NCBI GenBank assembly: GCA_944376695.1
Contig: CALWDM010000013.1
Coordinates: 1 to 48,714, forward strand
Source of the DNA: an uncultured Mediterraneibacter sp.
GTDB taxonomy: Bacteria; Bacillota; Clostridia; Lachnospirales; Lachnospiraceae
Direction of reading: 5' to 3'
Length of the DNA: 48,714 nucleotides
Under the pieces are notes generated by a model. It had not been told where the DNA came from and did no database searches. It saw nothing but the letters and a program-made list of their open reading frames with translations. Made by a program: the position numbers and the translations under genes. Below are positions 26,140 through 34,363 of the stretch, piece by piece. Position 1 is the first letter of the stretch; each line of letters starts with the position of its first letter.

Positions 26140-26997
26140 ATGAAGAAAACTACGTATTACTGGATGGCTGTTCTTGTTTTTGTGATAACGATGGCATTGT
26201 TGTATGGAGGGGCAATTATCATTTCCCTCGGTGCCGCAGTCGGAGGAGCTGTGATCGGAGGCAGCAGGGCGATTGAGATGATCGAGAGGTTTATGATAGA
26301 AAATATGAATCTTCTTTCCTGTCTGATCTATATCGTGCCGGGAGCGGTATTCCTTACATGGTATTATTTCTCCTTTGTTGAGAAGAGGGGAATCGGACAG
26401 ACTCTCTATTCCCATACAAGGCGCCTGACCCCTGCGTGCTTTGGGTGGGTGGTTCTTCTGGGATTCGCTGTACAGCATGTGATTTCCCTGCTCATGGCAG
26501 CGATTTATATCGTTATGCCGTCCGCTATGGACCAGTATACGGAAATGATCGATTCTTCGGGCGTCACGGAGTATTCCATTCTGTGGGCGGTGGCTACGGT
26601 GATCCTTCCGCCGGTCGTGGAGGAGACGATCTTCCGCGGGCTGATCCTTCAGTATCTGGGACGTGCGGGCGCCAGATTTGTCGTGGCGAACCTGATCCAG
26701 GCGGTCCTTTTTGGAATGTTCCACATGAACTTCGTGCAGGGCATCTATACTGCCCTTCTCGGATTTCTCCTGGGATGGCTGGCGTACAGGTATGACAGTA
26801 TCCTGGTGCCAATGCTGCTGCATGCCATATTCAACCTGTTCGGAACAGTGCTTGTGGACCTGGAGAGCAGGTTCCTCCCGGATGTCGTCCTGACACTGAT
26901 CATACTTGCCAGTGTTCCGCTGCTCATCGTCACCATCCTGATGATCCACTTTGGGGTCGGTGAGAAGAAAAAGAAGATCGGAGAGGTACGGCAATGA
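26140..26997 (+). CDS. CPBP-family intramembrane metalloprotease
   Basis: 285 residues from ATG 26140 (AGGAG 9 bp upstream; the frame opens at 26116). About seven hydrophobic segments. The CPBP (CAAX protease and bacteriocin-processing) motifs are [14 protein letters not shown] (EExxxR, about residues 160-173), FGMFHMNF (FxxxH) and [10 protein letters not shown]. The family cleaves membrane peptides or acts in self-immunity; the substrate is unknown. It lies after sigH and overlaps dtd by 4 bp. Confidence 0.9.
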   Translation: MKKTTYYWMAVLVFVITMALLYGGAIIISLGAAVGGAVIGGSRAIEMIERFMIENMNLLSCLIYIVPGAVFLTWYYFSFVEKRGIGQTLYSHTRRLTPACFGWVVLLGFAVQHVISLLMAAIYIVMPSAMDQYTEMIDSSGVTEYSILWAVATVILPPVVEETIFRGLILQYLGRAGARFVVANLIQAVLFGMFHMNFVQGIYTALLGFLLGWLAYRYDSILVPMLLHAIFNLFGTVLVDLESRFLPDVVLTLIILASVPLLIVTILMIHFGVGEKKKKIGEVRQ

Positions 26998-27440
26998 GAT
27001 TTGTGATACAGGTAGTAAAGGAAGCGTCTGTAAAAGTAGAAGGGAAGACGGTCGGACAGATCGGGAAGGGGTACCTTGTTCTGATCGGGGTCTCGGACAG
27101 CGATACAGAGGCTGTGGCTGATAAGATGATAAGAAAGATGACCGGGCTTCGGATATTTGCCGATGATAGCGGGAAGACGAATCTGTCCCTCGCAGATGTG
27201 GATGGAAGCCTTCTCCTTGTTTCCCAGTTCACTCTCTACGCGAACTGTAAGAAGGGAAACCGCCCAAGTTTTATCGAGGCGGGAGCGCCGGATAAAGCGG
27301 AGGAGCTGTATGAGTATATCATCCGGGAGTGCGGGAAGAAAGTCCCGGATGTACAGACTGGAAAGTTCGGAGCGGAGATGGAAGTCAGCCTGGTCAATGA
27401 CGGGCCGTTTACCATCCTGCTGGATTCGGAAAATTTATAG
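26994..27440 (+). CDS. dtd: D-aminoacyl-tRNA deacylase
   Basis: 148 residues, standard length. It hydrolyses D-amino acids from mischarged tRNA. Family signatures: [20 protein letters not shown] (SQFTLxA and the NRPSF segment) and the cross-subunit Gly-cis-Pro motif in [11 protein letters not shown]. The start ATG overlaps the protease stop (ATGA). Confidence 0.96.
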   Translation: MRFVIQVVKEASVKVEGKTVGQIGKGYLVLIGVSDSDTEAVADKMIRKMTGLRIFADDSGKTNLSLADVDGSLLLVSQFTLYANCKKGNRPSFIEAGAPDKAEELYEYIIRECGKKVPDVQTGKFGAEMEVSLVNDGPFTILLDSENL

Positions 27441-27652
27441 GGGAGTGGGTGGAAACCGCAGAAGAAAGGGGACAGGAATATGCAGATGGAATAGTTGAGT
27501 GGCATTGGATATTAGGAGTTGGATATCGCACTTATATTGACTCCGGTGATTTATATTTGAGAATTGTTGACGGATGACATAATAAAGCAAACCGCTATTA
27601 TAAACCTGGCTCTGGCTCACTTTGGTTTTCAGCAACCGAATATTGGTTATAA
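27441..27652 (+). pseudogene. Decayed C-terminal fragment, peptidase-like, with in-frame stop
   Basis: One frame reads coherent protein sequence from just after the dtd stop: EWVETAEERGQEYADG, then EWHWILGVGYRTYIDSGDLYLRIVDG, a TGA stop (27575-27577), then HNKANRYYKPGSGSLWFSATEYW to TAA (27650-27652). The reading continues in the same frame, and a Trp codon would fit where TGA now stands (VDGW). The H-x-x-x-G-V-G-Y...RIVDGW pattern resembles the C-terminal half of C39-like or papain-fold peptidases, in which a His and an Asp/Asn follow the lost Cys part. No start codon, no ribosome site and no N-terminal domain are present, so I read it as a truncated remnant. Confidence 0.55.
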
Positions 27653-27654
27653 TC

Positions 27655-28065
27655 ATGAAAAATAAGATAAGAAAAATAGTTTTAAACTGTCTTGTGACAG
27701 CATTCATATATCTGGTGATGTACTATTTATCATACCGGGTTTTCCGTGAATATTTATTTGTATGGACAGCGGATAACAGATACTGGTATACATGGATTTT
27801 GCCATTTGTATTTATCTTCCTGGGAAAATATATTATAAGTTACAGTATAACTTTTGGCAGTATCGCCGGCACATTTGCAGGACAATATCTGGGCGGCTAT
27901 ATCCAGAAAATAAGAATGGAAAAGATCACGTTATATTCGACCGCCGAAGAGAGGTGGCATCTGTCCCTGCATTACGGAGTGGCCATATGGCTTGCTGTTA
28001 TCCTGATTTTTTTAGTCATCGGGATATTGCTGGAAAAGAAATTAAAGAAAAAAAGCTCTTCTTAA
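27655..28065 (+). CDS. Multi-pass membrane protein (unknown)
   Basis: 136 residues from ATG 27655, 2 bp after the peptidase remnant; a TTG at 27622 would add 11 residues. Hydrophobic segments lie at about 7-27, 44-60, 63-80 and 106-125, with a Lys-rich end (EKKLKKKSSS). Base composition is more A+T-rich than in neighbouring genes, as in the remnant upstream, suggesting both came together from elsewhere. It has no clear ribosome site and may have been translated by coupling to the lost peptidase gene. No family recognised. Confidence 0.6.
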   Translation: MKNKIRKIVLNCLVTAFIYLVMYYLSYRVFREYLFVWTADNRYWYTWILPFVFIFLGKYIISYSITFGSIAGTFAGQYLGGYIQKIRMEKITLYSTAEERWHLSLHYGVAIWLAVILIFLVIGILLEKKLKKKSSS

Positions 28066-28078
28066 ATACAACCCGAAT

Positions 28079-28129
28079 GAGAAACCGGGAGAACTTCCGT
28101 CTACAGTGCGGAAGTCCTCCCGGTTTCTC
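28079..28129. other. Long hairpin after the membrane protein gene
   Basis: Arms 28079-28099 and 28109-28129 pair over about 20 bp with one mismatch around a 9-nt loop. No T-run follows on the plus strand, so its action as an intrinsic terminator is uncertain. Confidence 0.55.
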
Positions 28130-28135
28130 TGATAT

Positions 28136-28186
28136 AAAAACAATTGCCGCTCCGGCAGATCCTCTGTCTGCTTTCGCAGCAATTCT
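28136..28186 (-). terminator. Terminator of tRNA-Thr
   Basis: On the minus strand AATTGCTGC pairs with the GCGGCAATT type arm (complement of about 28142-28150), followed by TTTTTA. It begins 13 nt after tRNA-Thr. Confidence 0.65.
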
Positions 28187-28198
28187 TTAAAAGTGAAA

Positions 28199-28271
28199 AG
28201 CTGTCTAGGGGACTTGAACCCCCGGCCTCCGCCTTACCAAGGCGACGCGCTACCGACTGCGCCAAGACAGC
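28199..28271 (-). tRNA. tRNA-Thr (anticodon GGT)
   Basis: 73 nt without CCA. The acceptor GCTGTCT pairs fully with AGACAGC; discriminator T. The anticodon stem frames the loop TTGGTAA, so the anticodon is GGT. The T-loop is TTCAAGT. Confidence 0.95.
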
Positions 28272-28301
28272 CTGTCGTACGCTGTTTCATACGCAATGAC
28301 T

Positions 28302-28331
28302 AATATACACCAGTCAGAGCACGGTTGTCAA
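28302..28331 (-). promoter_or_regulatory. Promoter of tRNA-Thr
   Basis: On the minus strand TTGACA (complement of 28326-28331), an 18-bp spacer and TATATT (complement of 28302-28307) lie 31 bp upstream of the tRNA. Confidence 0.8.
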
Positions 28332-28434
28332 GAAAAAAATGCAATGATTTCTGTCATTTCATGTATGCCTGACGCGGATGTGATATACTGTATAAAACAC
28401 AGTGGTGTGTCCCGGACAGGCTGGAGGAAAAACT

Positions 28435-28803
28435 ATGAAAATAGGAATGGAGGAGCTGGAAGATTTACGGGTAGGACTGGAACGATTACTGGAGTTTATC
28501 AGAAGCATGGAGCACGGAGAGCTTCCGTACTTTTATCGGTATTTTCATACCATGAAACTAAATATCGAAATGTTTTTCTGTATTGGATGCGATGACATTG
28601 CTGACTTTTTTCCTGTGCTGGAACGGGACTGGAAAGCCTCCCACACAATGTTTATCGGGGTTCAGGACTATGATCTGAGAAAGGAACATCCCGAGGCTGA
28701 TCCTATGCTGTGTCTCTATTTTGCGCGGCTTGTGGCCGAGGTGGGTAAGTATTTTGAGAGGGGAAAAGCAGAATTTATAAGGGAAGGTTCTCCGGCAGTC
28801 TGA
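28435..28803 (+). CDS. Conserved-looking small protein of unknown function
   Basis: 122 residues from ATG 28435 with GGAGG (28423-28427) at good distance. Soluble, mostly helical in appearance, with the stretches LRVGLERLLEFIRSMEHGE, YFYRYFHTMKLNIEMFFCIGC, DIADFFPVLERDWKASH and LYFARLVAEVGKYF. No metal or catalytic motif is evident. It stands alone between tRNA-Thr and the convergent transporter gene. I do not recognise the family. Confidence 0.75.
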   Translation: MKIGMEELEDLRVGLERLLEFIRSMEHGELPYFYRYFHTMKLNIEMFFCIGCDDIADFFPVLERDWKASHTMFIGVQDYDLRKEHPEADPMLCLYFARLVAEVGKYFERGKAEFIREGSPAV

Positions 28804-28848
28804 AACCGGAGGTGTCCGGTGCAGTGTGGCGCAATGGAACAGACAGAA

Positions 28849-28884
28849 GGAGCGAGCAGACGGGCTTTTCCGTGTGCTCGCTCC
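28849..28884 (-). terminator. Hairpin between convergent genes, likely terminator of the NSS transporter
   Basis: A perfect 10-bp stem (28849-28858 with 28875-28884) extended by an inner 4-bp stem starts 13 nt after the transporter stop. The T-tract is weak (TTCTGTCTGTT), so efficiency is uncertain. Confidence 0.55.
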
Positions 28885-28897
28885 CGTATTGTCGATT

Positions 28898-30376
28898 TCA
28901 GTGTTTTTTCTGCTGCCTGGGCAGCTTCTTTTTCCGGCTGACCATGAATACCATGAACAGAAATGCGATGCTGACTGTCATCCACACGGAGAACACAGCA
29001 GGTCCCTGTGTGCTGAATTTGTCATAATAGCCCTTCAGATAGATGATGACAACGATCCAGGGTAGCACATAAGTCATGTATCCGCGGATGAACTGAGGAA
29101 ATTTCATGCCGTTCCCGGAATTGGCCTCCCGGATAAAATTGTTCCATCCCCATCCGTTCTTATGCGTACAGAACATCAGGTAGATCACAGAGCCCAGCGG
29201 CAGGATATTGTTGGAGACAAGGAAATCCTCCAGGTCCATGATGGTAGAACCGGTGCCCAGGGGCTGGAATCCGGCGAGGATGTTGAAGCCCAGAATGCAG
29301 GGAATGCTGAGTACGATAATGATCACGATATTGATCCCCACAGACTTCCTGCGGCTGGCTCCGAACAGGTCCATGCCGAAAGAGACGATATTTTCAAACA
29401 CGCCTACGATCGTGGACAGGGCGGCGAAGAACAGGAACAGGAAGAACAGCGCTCCCCAGAACCGTCCTCCCGGCATCTGCGTGAAAATATTCGGCAGGGT
29501 GATGAACACCAGACCCGGACCGGCTCCGGGTTCTACACCGAAGGCGAAGCATGCGGGGAATACGATCAGTCCGGCAGTCAGGGCGACGAAAGTATCCAGC
29601 AGCACGATGCTTAAGGATTCGCCCATGAGGGAGCGGGATTTGTCCAGATAGCTCCCGAAGATCGCCATGCCGCCCATCCCGATACTGAGCGTAAAGAAGG
29701 ACTGGCTCATAGCGCCGAAGATCACATTCCCAAGTCCGGCTTCTTTCAGACGCCCGAAGTCCGGGATGAGATAGAAACGAAGGCCCTCTGACGCCCCTGT
29801 GAGGGTAATGGAGCGGGCCGCCAGCACGACCATAATCGCCAGCAGGCAGAGCATGGTGGCTTTCATGATCTTCTCCACGCCTTTCTGGAGCCCGATGCTG
29901 CAGATCCAGAAGGAGAGCAGGATGACCAGTATGGTCCAGAACATGAGCGTGCCCGGGGACTGGAGCATGGAGTCGTACTTCTCTGCGACAGCTTCGGCGG
30001 TGACGCCGGTGAACTCTCCTTTCGCCATGCGGAAGCAGTAGTAGAGCATCCATCCGCCGACCATGGAGTAAAACATCACGAGAAGATAATTGCCCGCGAT
30101 GGCAAACCAGCGCGTGTAATGCCAGCGGGAGCCATCGGGTTCCAGTACATTGTAGGAAGTGGCGATGCTCTTCTGGCTTGCCCGTCCTACGCTGAACTCG
30201 CACACAATGATAGGCATCCCGAGGATCACGAGAAACAGTAAGTAAATAAGGATAAAGGCAGCGCCTCCGTACTGGCCCGCCATGTACGGAAATTTCCATA
30301 CATTTCCAAGACCGATGGCGCATCCCGCGGATACGAGGATGAATCCGAGGCGTGAACCGAATTTTTCTCTTTTCAT
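28898..30376 (-). CDS. Sodium-dependent transporter of the NSS (SNF) family
   Basis: 492 residues from the ATG at 30376 (AAGGAAA upstream; the frame is open to 30421). About 12 transmembrane segments. The start KFGSRLGFILVSAGCAIGLGNVWKFPYM is the NSS first helix with its unwound Na+/substrate site (GLGNVWKFP); FFALSTIVGVFE-like sequence (FFAALSTIVGVFENI) marks helix 8. Bacterial homologues such as LeuT, MhsT and TnaT import amino acids with Na+. The amino acid cannot be told. It is divergent from glnS. Confidence 0.93.
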   Translation of the reverse strand: MKREKFGSRLGFILVSAGCAIGLGNVWKFPYMAGQYGGAAFILIYLLFLVILGMPIIVCEFSVGRASQKSIATSYNVLEPDGSRWHYTRWFAIAGNYLLVMFYSMVGGWMLYYCFRMAKGEFTGVTAEAVAEKYDSMLQSPGTLMFWTILVILLSFWICSIGLQKGVEKIMKATMLCLLAIMVVLAARSITLTGASEGLRFYLIPDFGRLKEAGLGNVIFGAMSQSFFTLSIGMGGMAIFGSYLDKSRSLMGESLSIVLLDTFVALTAGLIVFPACFAFGVEPGAGPGLVFITLPNIFTQMPGGRFWGALFFLFLFFAALSTIVGVFENIVSFGMDLFGASRRKSVGINIVIIIVLSIPCILGFNILAGFQPLGTGSTIMDLEDFLVSNNILPLGSVIYLMFCTHKNGWGWNNFIREANSGNGMKFPQFIRGYMTYVLPWIVVIIYLKGYYDKFSTQGPAVFSVWMTVSIAFLFMVFMVSRKKKLPRQQKKH

Positions 30377-30465
30377 ATTATCATTTGTTTCCTTTCTGTA
30401 ATTCTTTTGAGAGTATAGCATGGAACAGGCGGAATGGAAAGTAAAAAGTGCGGGTTATCCGCCTC

Positions 30466-30494
30466 TTGTGGTCATTTGCGTTTTATGGTAAGAT
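30466..30494 (+). promoter_or_regulatory. Promoter of glnS
   Basis: TTGTGG (30466-30471), a 17-bp spacer and TAAGAT (30489-30494), preceded by TG at 30486-30487 (extended -10), lie 40 bp before the glnS start codon. Confidence 0.7.
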
Positions 30495-30533
30495 AATCTC
30501 CATGAAGCTTTTGCGTTATCAGAGGAGGATACA

Positions 30534-32201
30534 ATGGAAAACGAAGCTGTTTCAAAGAATTTTATCGAGCAGGAGATCGACAGGGATCTGGCGGAAGGCG
30601 TATATGACCATGTCTGCACCCGTTTCCCGCCAGAGCCGAACGGATATCTCCATATCGGACATGCCAAGTCTATCCTTTTAAATTACGGGCTTGCCCGGGA
30701 ATACGGCGGGACCTTTCATATGAGATTCGACGATACAAATCCTACAAAAGAAAGAATGGAGTTCGTTGATTCGATCAAAGAGGATATCAGGTGGCTGGGA
30801 GCGGACTGGGGCGACCATCTGTATTTTGCTTCCGATTATTTTGATCAGATGTATGAGTGTGCAGTTAAGCTTATCATAAAGGGCAGGGCGTTTGTCTGCG
30901 ACCTGACTCCGGAGCAGATGAGGGAGTACCGGGGCACTCTGAAAGAGCCGGGAAAGGAGAGCCCGTACAGGAACCGCCCGGTTGAGGAAAACCTGAGGCT
31001 CTTTGAGGAAATGCGCGAAGGAAAATATAAGGACGGAGAGAAAGTGCTCCGCGCGAAGATCGATATGGCTTCACCGAATATCAATATGAGGGATCCGATC
31101 ATTTACAGGGTGGCGCACATGACCCACCACAACACAGGGGACAAGTGGTGCATCTATCCGATGTATGATTTCGCTCATCCGATCGAGGATGCAATCGAGG
31201 GAATCACGCACTCCATCTGTACGCTGGAGTTTGAGGATCACAGGCCTCTTTATGACTGGGTAGTGAGAGAGTGTGAGTTTGAGAATCCGCCGAGACAGAT
31301 CGAATTCGCGAAGCTGTACCTGACAAATGTGGTGACAGGGAAGCGCTATATCAAGAAGCTGGTGGAGGACGGCATCGTAGACGGATGGGACGACCCGAGA
31401 CTGGTGTCCATCGCAGCGCTGAGACGCCGGGGGTTTACGCCGGAGTCCATCAGGATGTTTATCGATATGTGCGGGGTGTCCAAAGCGCAGAGTTCTGTGG
31501 ATTACGCGATGCTGGAGTACTGTATCCGCGAGGACCTGAAGATGAAGAAGCCGCGTATGATGGCAGTGCTCGACCCGATCAAGCTGGTGATCGACAATTA
31601 CCCGGAGGACCAGGTGGAATATCTTGACGTGGCAAATAATCTGGAGAATGAGGAGCTCGGCTCCAGGAAAGTCCCGTTCGGACGGGAGCTTTACATTGAG
31701 AGAGAAGATTTCATGGAGGAGCCGCCGAAGAAATATTTCCGGCTTTTCCCGGGCAATGAGGTGCGGCTGATGCATGCGTATTTCGTGAAATGCGAAAGCT
31801 TTGTCAAAGATGAGAACGGCAATGTGACTGAAGTACACTGTACCTATGACCCTGAGACAAAGGCGGGAAGCGGGTTTACCGGAAGGAAGGTAAAGGGCAC
31901 GATCCACTGGGTTCCGGCTGCTTATGCACAGAAGGCAGAGGTAAGGATGTATGAAAACCTGATCGATGAGGAAAAGGGAGTCTATAATAAGGAAGACGGT
32001 TCGCTGAACTTAAATCCGGATTCTCTGAAAGTGATAAAGGACGCTTACGTAGAGCCAAGTTTTGAGGGCGCGGGCGCATATGACAGCTTCCAGTTTGTGC
32101 GCAACGGATATTTCTGTATTGACGCTCATGACTCTGCGCCGGATCATCTGGTGTTTAACCGGATCGTTTCGCTGAAGAGTTCGTTTAAGCTGCCGAAGTA
32201 A
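30534..32201 (+). CDS. glnS: Glutaminyl-tRNA synthetase
   Basis: 555 residues, the size of the E. coli enzyme. The first class I signature is in [17 protein letters not shown] (about 22-38). [32 protein letters not shown] and [23 protein letters not shown] place it with GlnRS rather than GluRS. The anticodon-binding beta-barrels fill about 330-555. The second signature, MSKR in E. coli GlnRS, reads TGKR here ([12 protein letters not shown]). AGAGGAGG precedes ATG 30534. Having GlnRS, the cell may not depend on the indirect Glu-tRNA-Gln route. Confidence 0.95.
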   Translation: MENEAVSKNFIEQEIDRDLAEGVYDHVCTRFPPEPNGYLHIGHAKSILLNYGLAREYGGTFHMRFDDTNPTKERMEFVDSIKEDIRWLGADWGDHLYFASDYFDQMYECAVKLIIKGRAFVCDLTPEQMREYRGTLKEPGKESPYRNRPVEENLRLFEEMREGKYKDGEKVLRAKIDMASPNINMRDPIIYRVAHMTHHNTGDKWCIYPMYDFAHPIEDAIEGITHSICTLEFEDHRPLYDWVVRECEFENPPRQIEFAKLYLTNVVTGKRYIKKLVEDGIVDGWDDPRLVSIAALRRRGFTPESIRMFIDMCGVSKAQSSVDYAMLEYCIREDLKMKKPRMMAVLDPIKLVIDNYPEDQVEYLDVANNLENEELGSRKVPFGRELYIEREDFMEEPPKKYFRLFPGNEVRLMHAYFVKCESFVKDENGNVTEVHCTYDPETKAGSGFTGRKVKGTIHWVPAAYAQKAEVRMYENLIDEEKGVYNKEDGSLNLNPDSLKVIKDAYVEPSFEGAGAYDSFQFVRNGYFCIDAHDSAPDHLVFNRIVSLKSSFKLPK

Positions 32202-32209
32202 GGCGCAGG

Positions 32210-32228
32210 CTGTCAGTTTAACTGGCAG
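32210..32228. promoter_or_regulatory. Palindrome upstream of the MocR gene, candidate operator
   Basis: CTGTCAGTT (32210-32218) and AACTGGCAG (32220-32228) form a 9-bp inverted repeat with one G-T pair, between glnS and the MocR gene. It could be the regulator's own binding site or a short mRNA hairpin; no T-run follows. Confidence 0.35.
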
Positions 32229-32259
32229 GATTAATGGGATAAGCGGAATAAGAGGGATT

Positions 32260-33693
32260 ATGAACGAGCTGACGATCAGTTTAAAACAGGGGGATAAAAT
32301 CCCCCTGTACGAGCAGATTTATTCTTATATAAAAGAAGAGATACAGAAGGGAGCCATCCCCAGCGGGGAAAAGCTCCCTTCTACGCGTGCGCTCTGCCGC
32401 CATCTGGATGTGAGCAGGAGCACTGTGGAGCTGGCTTATGAGCAGCTCCTCTCAGAGGGATATATTGAATCGCAGCCTTACAGGGGATATTTTGTGGCTG
32501 AGATCGAGGGGCTGTATCAGTTCGGTACGGAGAGCGGGGCAGAAGAGAAGAAGGAGAGGACGGAAGAAAAGCAGTATAAGTATGATTTTACTCCGAACGG
32601 GGTGGACCTGAAAAGTTTCCCATACAATGCGTGGAGAAAGCTCTCCCGCGAGTGCCTGACAGACGACCGGGCGGAGATGTTCCGGCTCGGGTGTCCCCAG
32701 GGCGAGTACGGGCTGAGAAATGCGATCAGCAGTTATCTTCACCAGGCAAGAGGGGTAAACTGTACTCCGGATCAGATCATCGTGGGAGCGGGAAATGATT
32801 ATCTTCTGATGCTTCTCTGCGCGGTGCTTGGGAACCGGCACCGGGTCGCTCTGGAGAATCCGACCTACAGGCAGGCTTACCGGCTTTTTGAAAACCTGTC
32901 CTGCGAAGTGTGTACAGTGGACATGGACAGCAGGGGAATGCGAGTGGACGGGCTGGAAAAGTCCGGGGCGGACATTGCCTTTGTCATGCCGTCCCATCAG
33001 TATCCGCTTGGCACGGTCATGCCCATCCGCCGGAGGATGGAGCTCTTAAGATGGGCGGAAGGCAGCGGGGACAGGTACATCATTGAGGATGACTATGACA
33101 GTGAGTTCCGGTATAAGGGGAAACCCATCCCGGCGCTCCAGGGATTTGACGGGAGCGGGAAGGTGATCTATATTGGGACGTTTTCCAAATCCATCGCCCC
33201 TGCGATCCGAATGAGCTATATGGTGCTGCCGGAGCCGGTGTGCGCCCTGTACCGGAAACGGTGCGGATTTATCAGTTCCACTGTGTCAAAGGTGGATCAG
33301 ATGATCCTTCAGAAATTTATCGAAGACGGCTATTATGAACGGCATCTGAATAAGACAAGGGCATTGTACCGAAGCCGCCACGATACGCTGCTGGCGGCTC
33401 TGAAAGAGATGGCTCCGGCTGTGCGTATTTCAGGAGAAAATGCAGGGGTTCATCTGCTGCTCCATTTCCGGGACGGAAGGAGCGAGGAGGAGCTGATCGG
33501 AAAAGCGGCTGAAAAGGGCGTGAAGGTATACGGACTGTCGGAATACTATGTAGATGGCAGGAAAAACACAGGGGAGGCAGTTATTCTGCTGGGATACGCC
33601 AATATGAACGAGGAGAAAATCCGGGAAGCGGCAGAGCTGCTGAGTGAAGCGTGGGAAACCGGCTGTAATGCTGCAAGCAGCGTTCCTTACTGA
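32260..33693 (+). CDS. MocR-family PLP-dependent transcriptional regulator
   Basis: 477 residues. A GntR winged helix-turn-helix at about 8-75 (IPLYEQIYSYIKEEIQKG, LPSTRALCRHLDVSRSTVELAYEQL) is fused to an aminotransferase class I fold (about 115-470). The PLP-binding lysine is K310 in GTFSKSIAPAIRM; DDYDSEFRY holds the conserved PLP-contacting Asp. MocR proteins such as PdxR and GabR sense PLP or amino compounds. No pdx or gab genes are adjacent, so the target lies elsewhere or is itself. Confidence 0.92.
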   Translation: MNELTISLKQGDKIPLYEQIYSYIKEEIQKGAIPSGEKLPSTRALCRHLDVSRSTVELAYEQLLSEGYIESQPYRGYFVAEIEGLYQFGTESGAEEKKERTEEKQYKYDFTPNGVDLKSFPYNAWRKLSRECLTDDRAEMFRLGCPQGEYGLRNAISSYLHQARGVNCTPDQIIVGAGNDYLLMLLCAVLGNRHRVALENPTYRQAYRLFENLSCEVCTVDMDSRGMRVDGLEKSGADIAFVMPSHQYPLGTVMPIRRRMELLRWAEGSGDRYIIEDDYDSEFRYKGKPIPALQGFDGSGKVIYIGTFSKSIAPAIRMSYMVLPEPVCALYRKRCGFISSTVSKVDQMILQKFIEDGYYERHLNKTRALYRSRHDTLLAALKEMAPAVRISGENAGVHLLLHFRDGRSEEELIGKAAEKGVKVYGLSEYYVDGRKNTGEAVILLGYANMNEEKIREAAELLSEAWETGCNAASSVPY

Positions 33694-33740
33694 TCACTTT
33701 AAACTGTTCCGGCAGCTTTGGCCGAAGAGCAGGGAGGTTA

Positions 33741-33789
33741 TAAAAAGAGACTGTCCGGGCGAATATCTGGTTCGCCGCAGGACAGTCTC
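33741..33789 (-). terminator. Terminator of the minus-strand small protein gene
   Basis: GAGACTGTCC (33747-33756) pairs perfectly with GGACAGTCTC (33780-33789), with a further inner CGAA/TTCG stem. On the minus strand it is followed by TTTTTA. It may also stop the MocR transcript on the plus side. Confidence 0.8.
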
Positions 33790-33812
33790 CTGTATCTTTC
33801 TATCACTGATGC

Positions 33813-34136
33813 CTATTCTTGTTTTGGCTCTTCTGATGCAGTTTCCTCTGATTTACGAGGTGCTCCTTCTTCTGAGCTTTCCTCCTCTTCCTTTCTGGCA
33901 TCTCCTTCCGCAGTATCCTGTCTGTCTGCGCTTTCAGGATCCTTGCCGAGGGAAACATACTCCCTCCCGGATGCAGGCTTTAAGTCTGCGTCAAGGTCAA
34001 AATCCTCTTCCTCTGTGTGGTCGGAACTGTTTTCGCCGTTGTTTTCAGAATTGTTTTTGCAGAAATACGCAATCACGAGCCCAATGGCAGTTCCGATCAC
34101 AGCAAAAATACTGAACCATTTGATCACCTTTTTCAA
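33813..34136 (-). CDS. Single-TM protein with acidic hydrophilic tail (unknown)
   Basis: 107 residues from a TTG start at 34136 (AAAGGAG at proper distance); the open frame reaches 34190. One N-terminal transmembrane helix (about residues 5-26, WFSIFAVIGTAIGLVIAYF) is followed by a Glu/Asp/Ser-rich disordered tail. It recalls YtxH-like small membrane proteins but has no diagnostic motif. It has its own terminator and is divergent from purA. Confidence 0.7.
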   Translation of the reverse strand: MKKVIKWFSIFAVIGTAIGLVIAYFCKNNSENNGENSSDHTEEEDFDLDADLKPASGREYVSLGKDPESADRQDTAEGDARKEEEESSEEGAPRKSEETASEEPKQE

Positions 34137-34266
34137 TGTAATGTCTCCTTTCCCTCCGCCCGCCGCATGGTCTGCGGCATGGCGATTCACCTTTGTGGTG
34201 TTTTTCTGTATTCTAATACTTTTCCCTTTTAATTACAATACCAACACAAAAAACAGGAAATAATAT

Positions 34267-34295
34267 TTTACAGAAAGAAAAAAGTATAGTATAAT
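34267..34295 (+). promoter_or_regulatory. Promoter of purA
   Basis: TTTACA (34267-34272), a 17-bp spacer and a perfect TATAAT (34290-34295) lie 68 bp before the purA ATG. No purine riboswitch or clear PurR box is seen in the leader. Confidence 0.82.
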
Positions 34296-34363
34296 TCAAA
34301 CGGCGGTCAATGATAAGCGCTGCTGATAAATATTTACAGGCACGATACGCAGGAGGAATAGAG

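Noticed and set aside
27575..27577. In-frame TGA as selenocysteine or Trp recoding
   Set aside because: No SECIS-like hairpin is evident after it, the fragment lacks a start and N-terminal domain, and other genes here use TGA as a normal stop (for example at 38152-38154).
28079..28129. Intrinsic terminator on the plus strand
   Set aside because: The stem is strong but no T-run follows (GATATAAAAA), so it is listed only as a hairpin.
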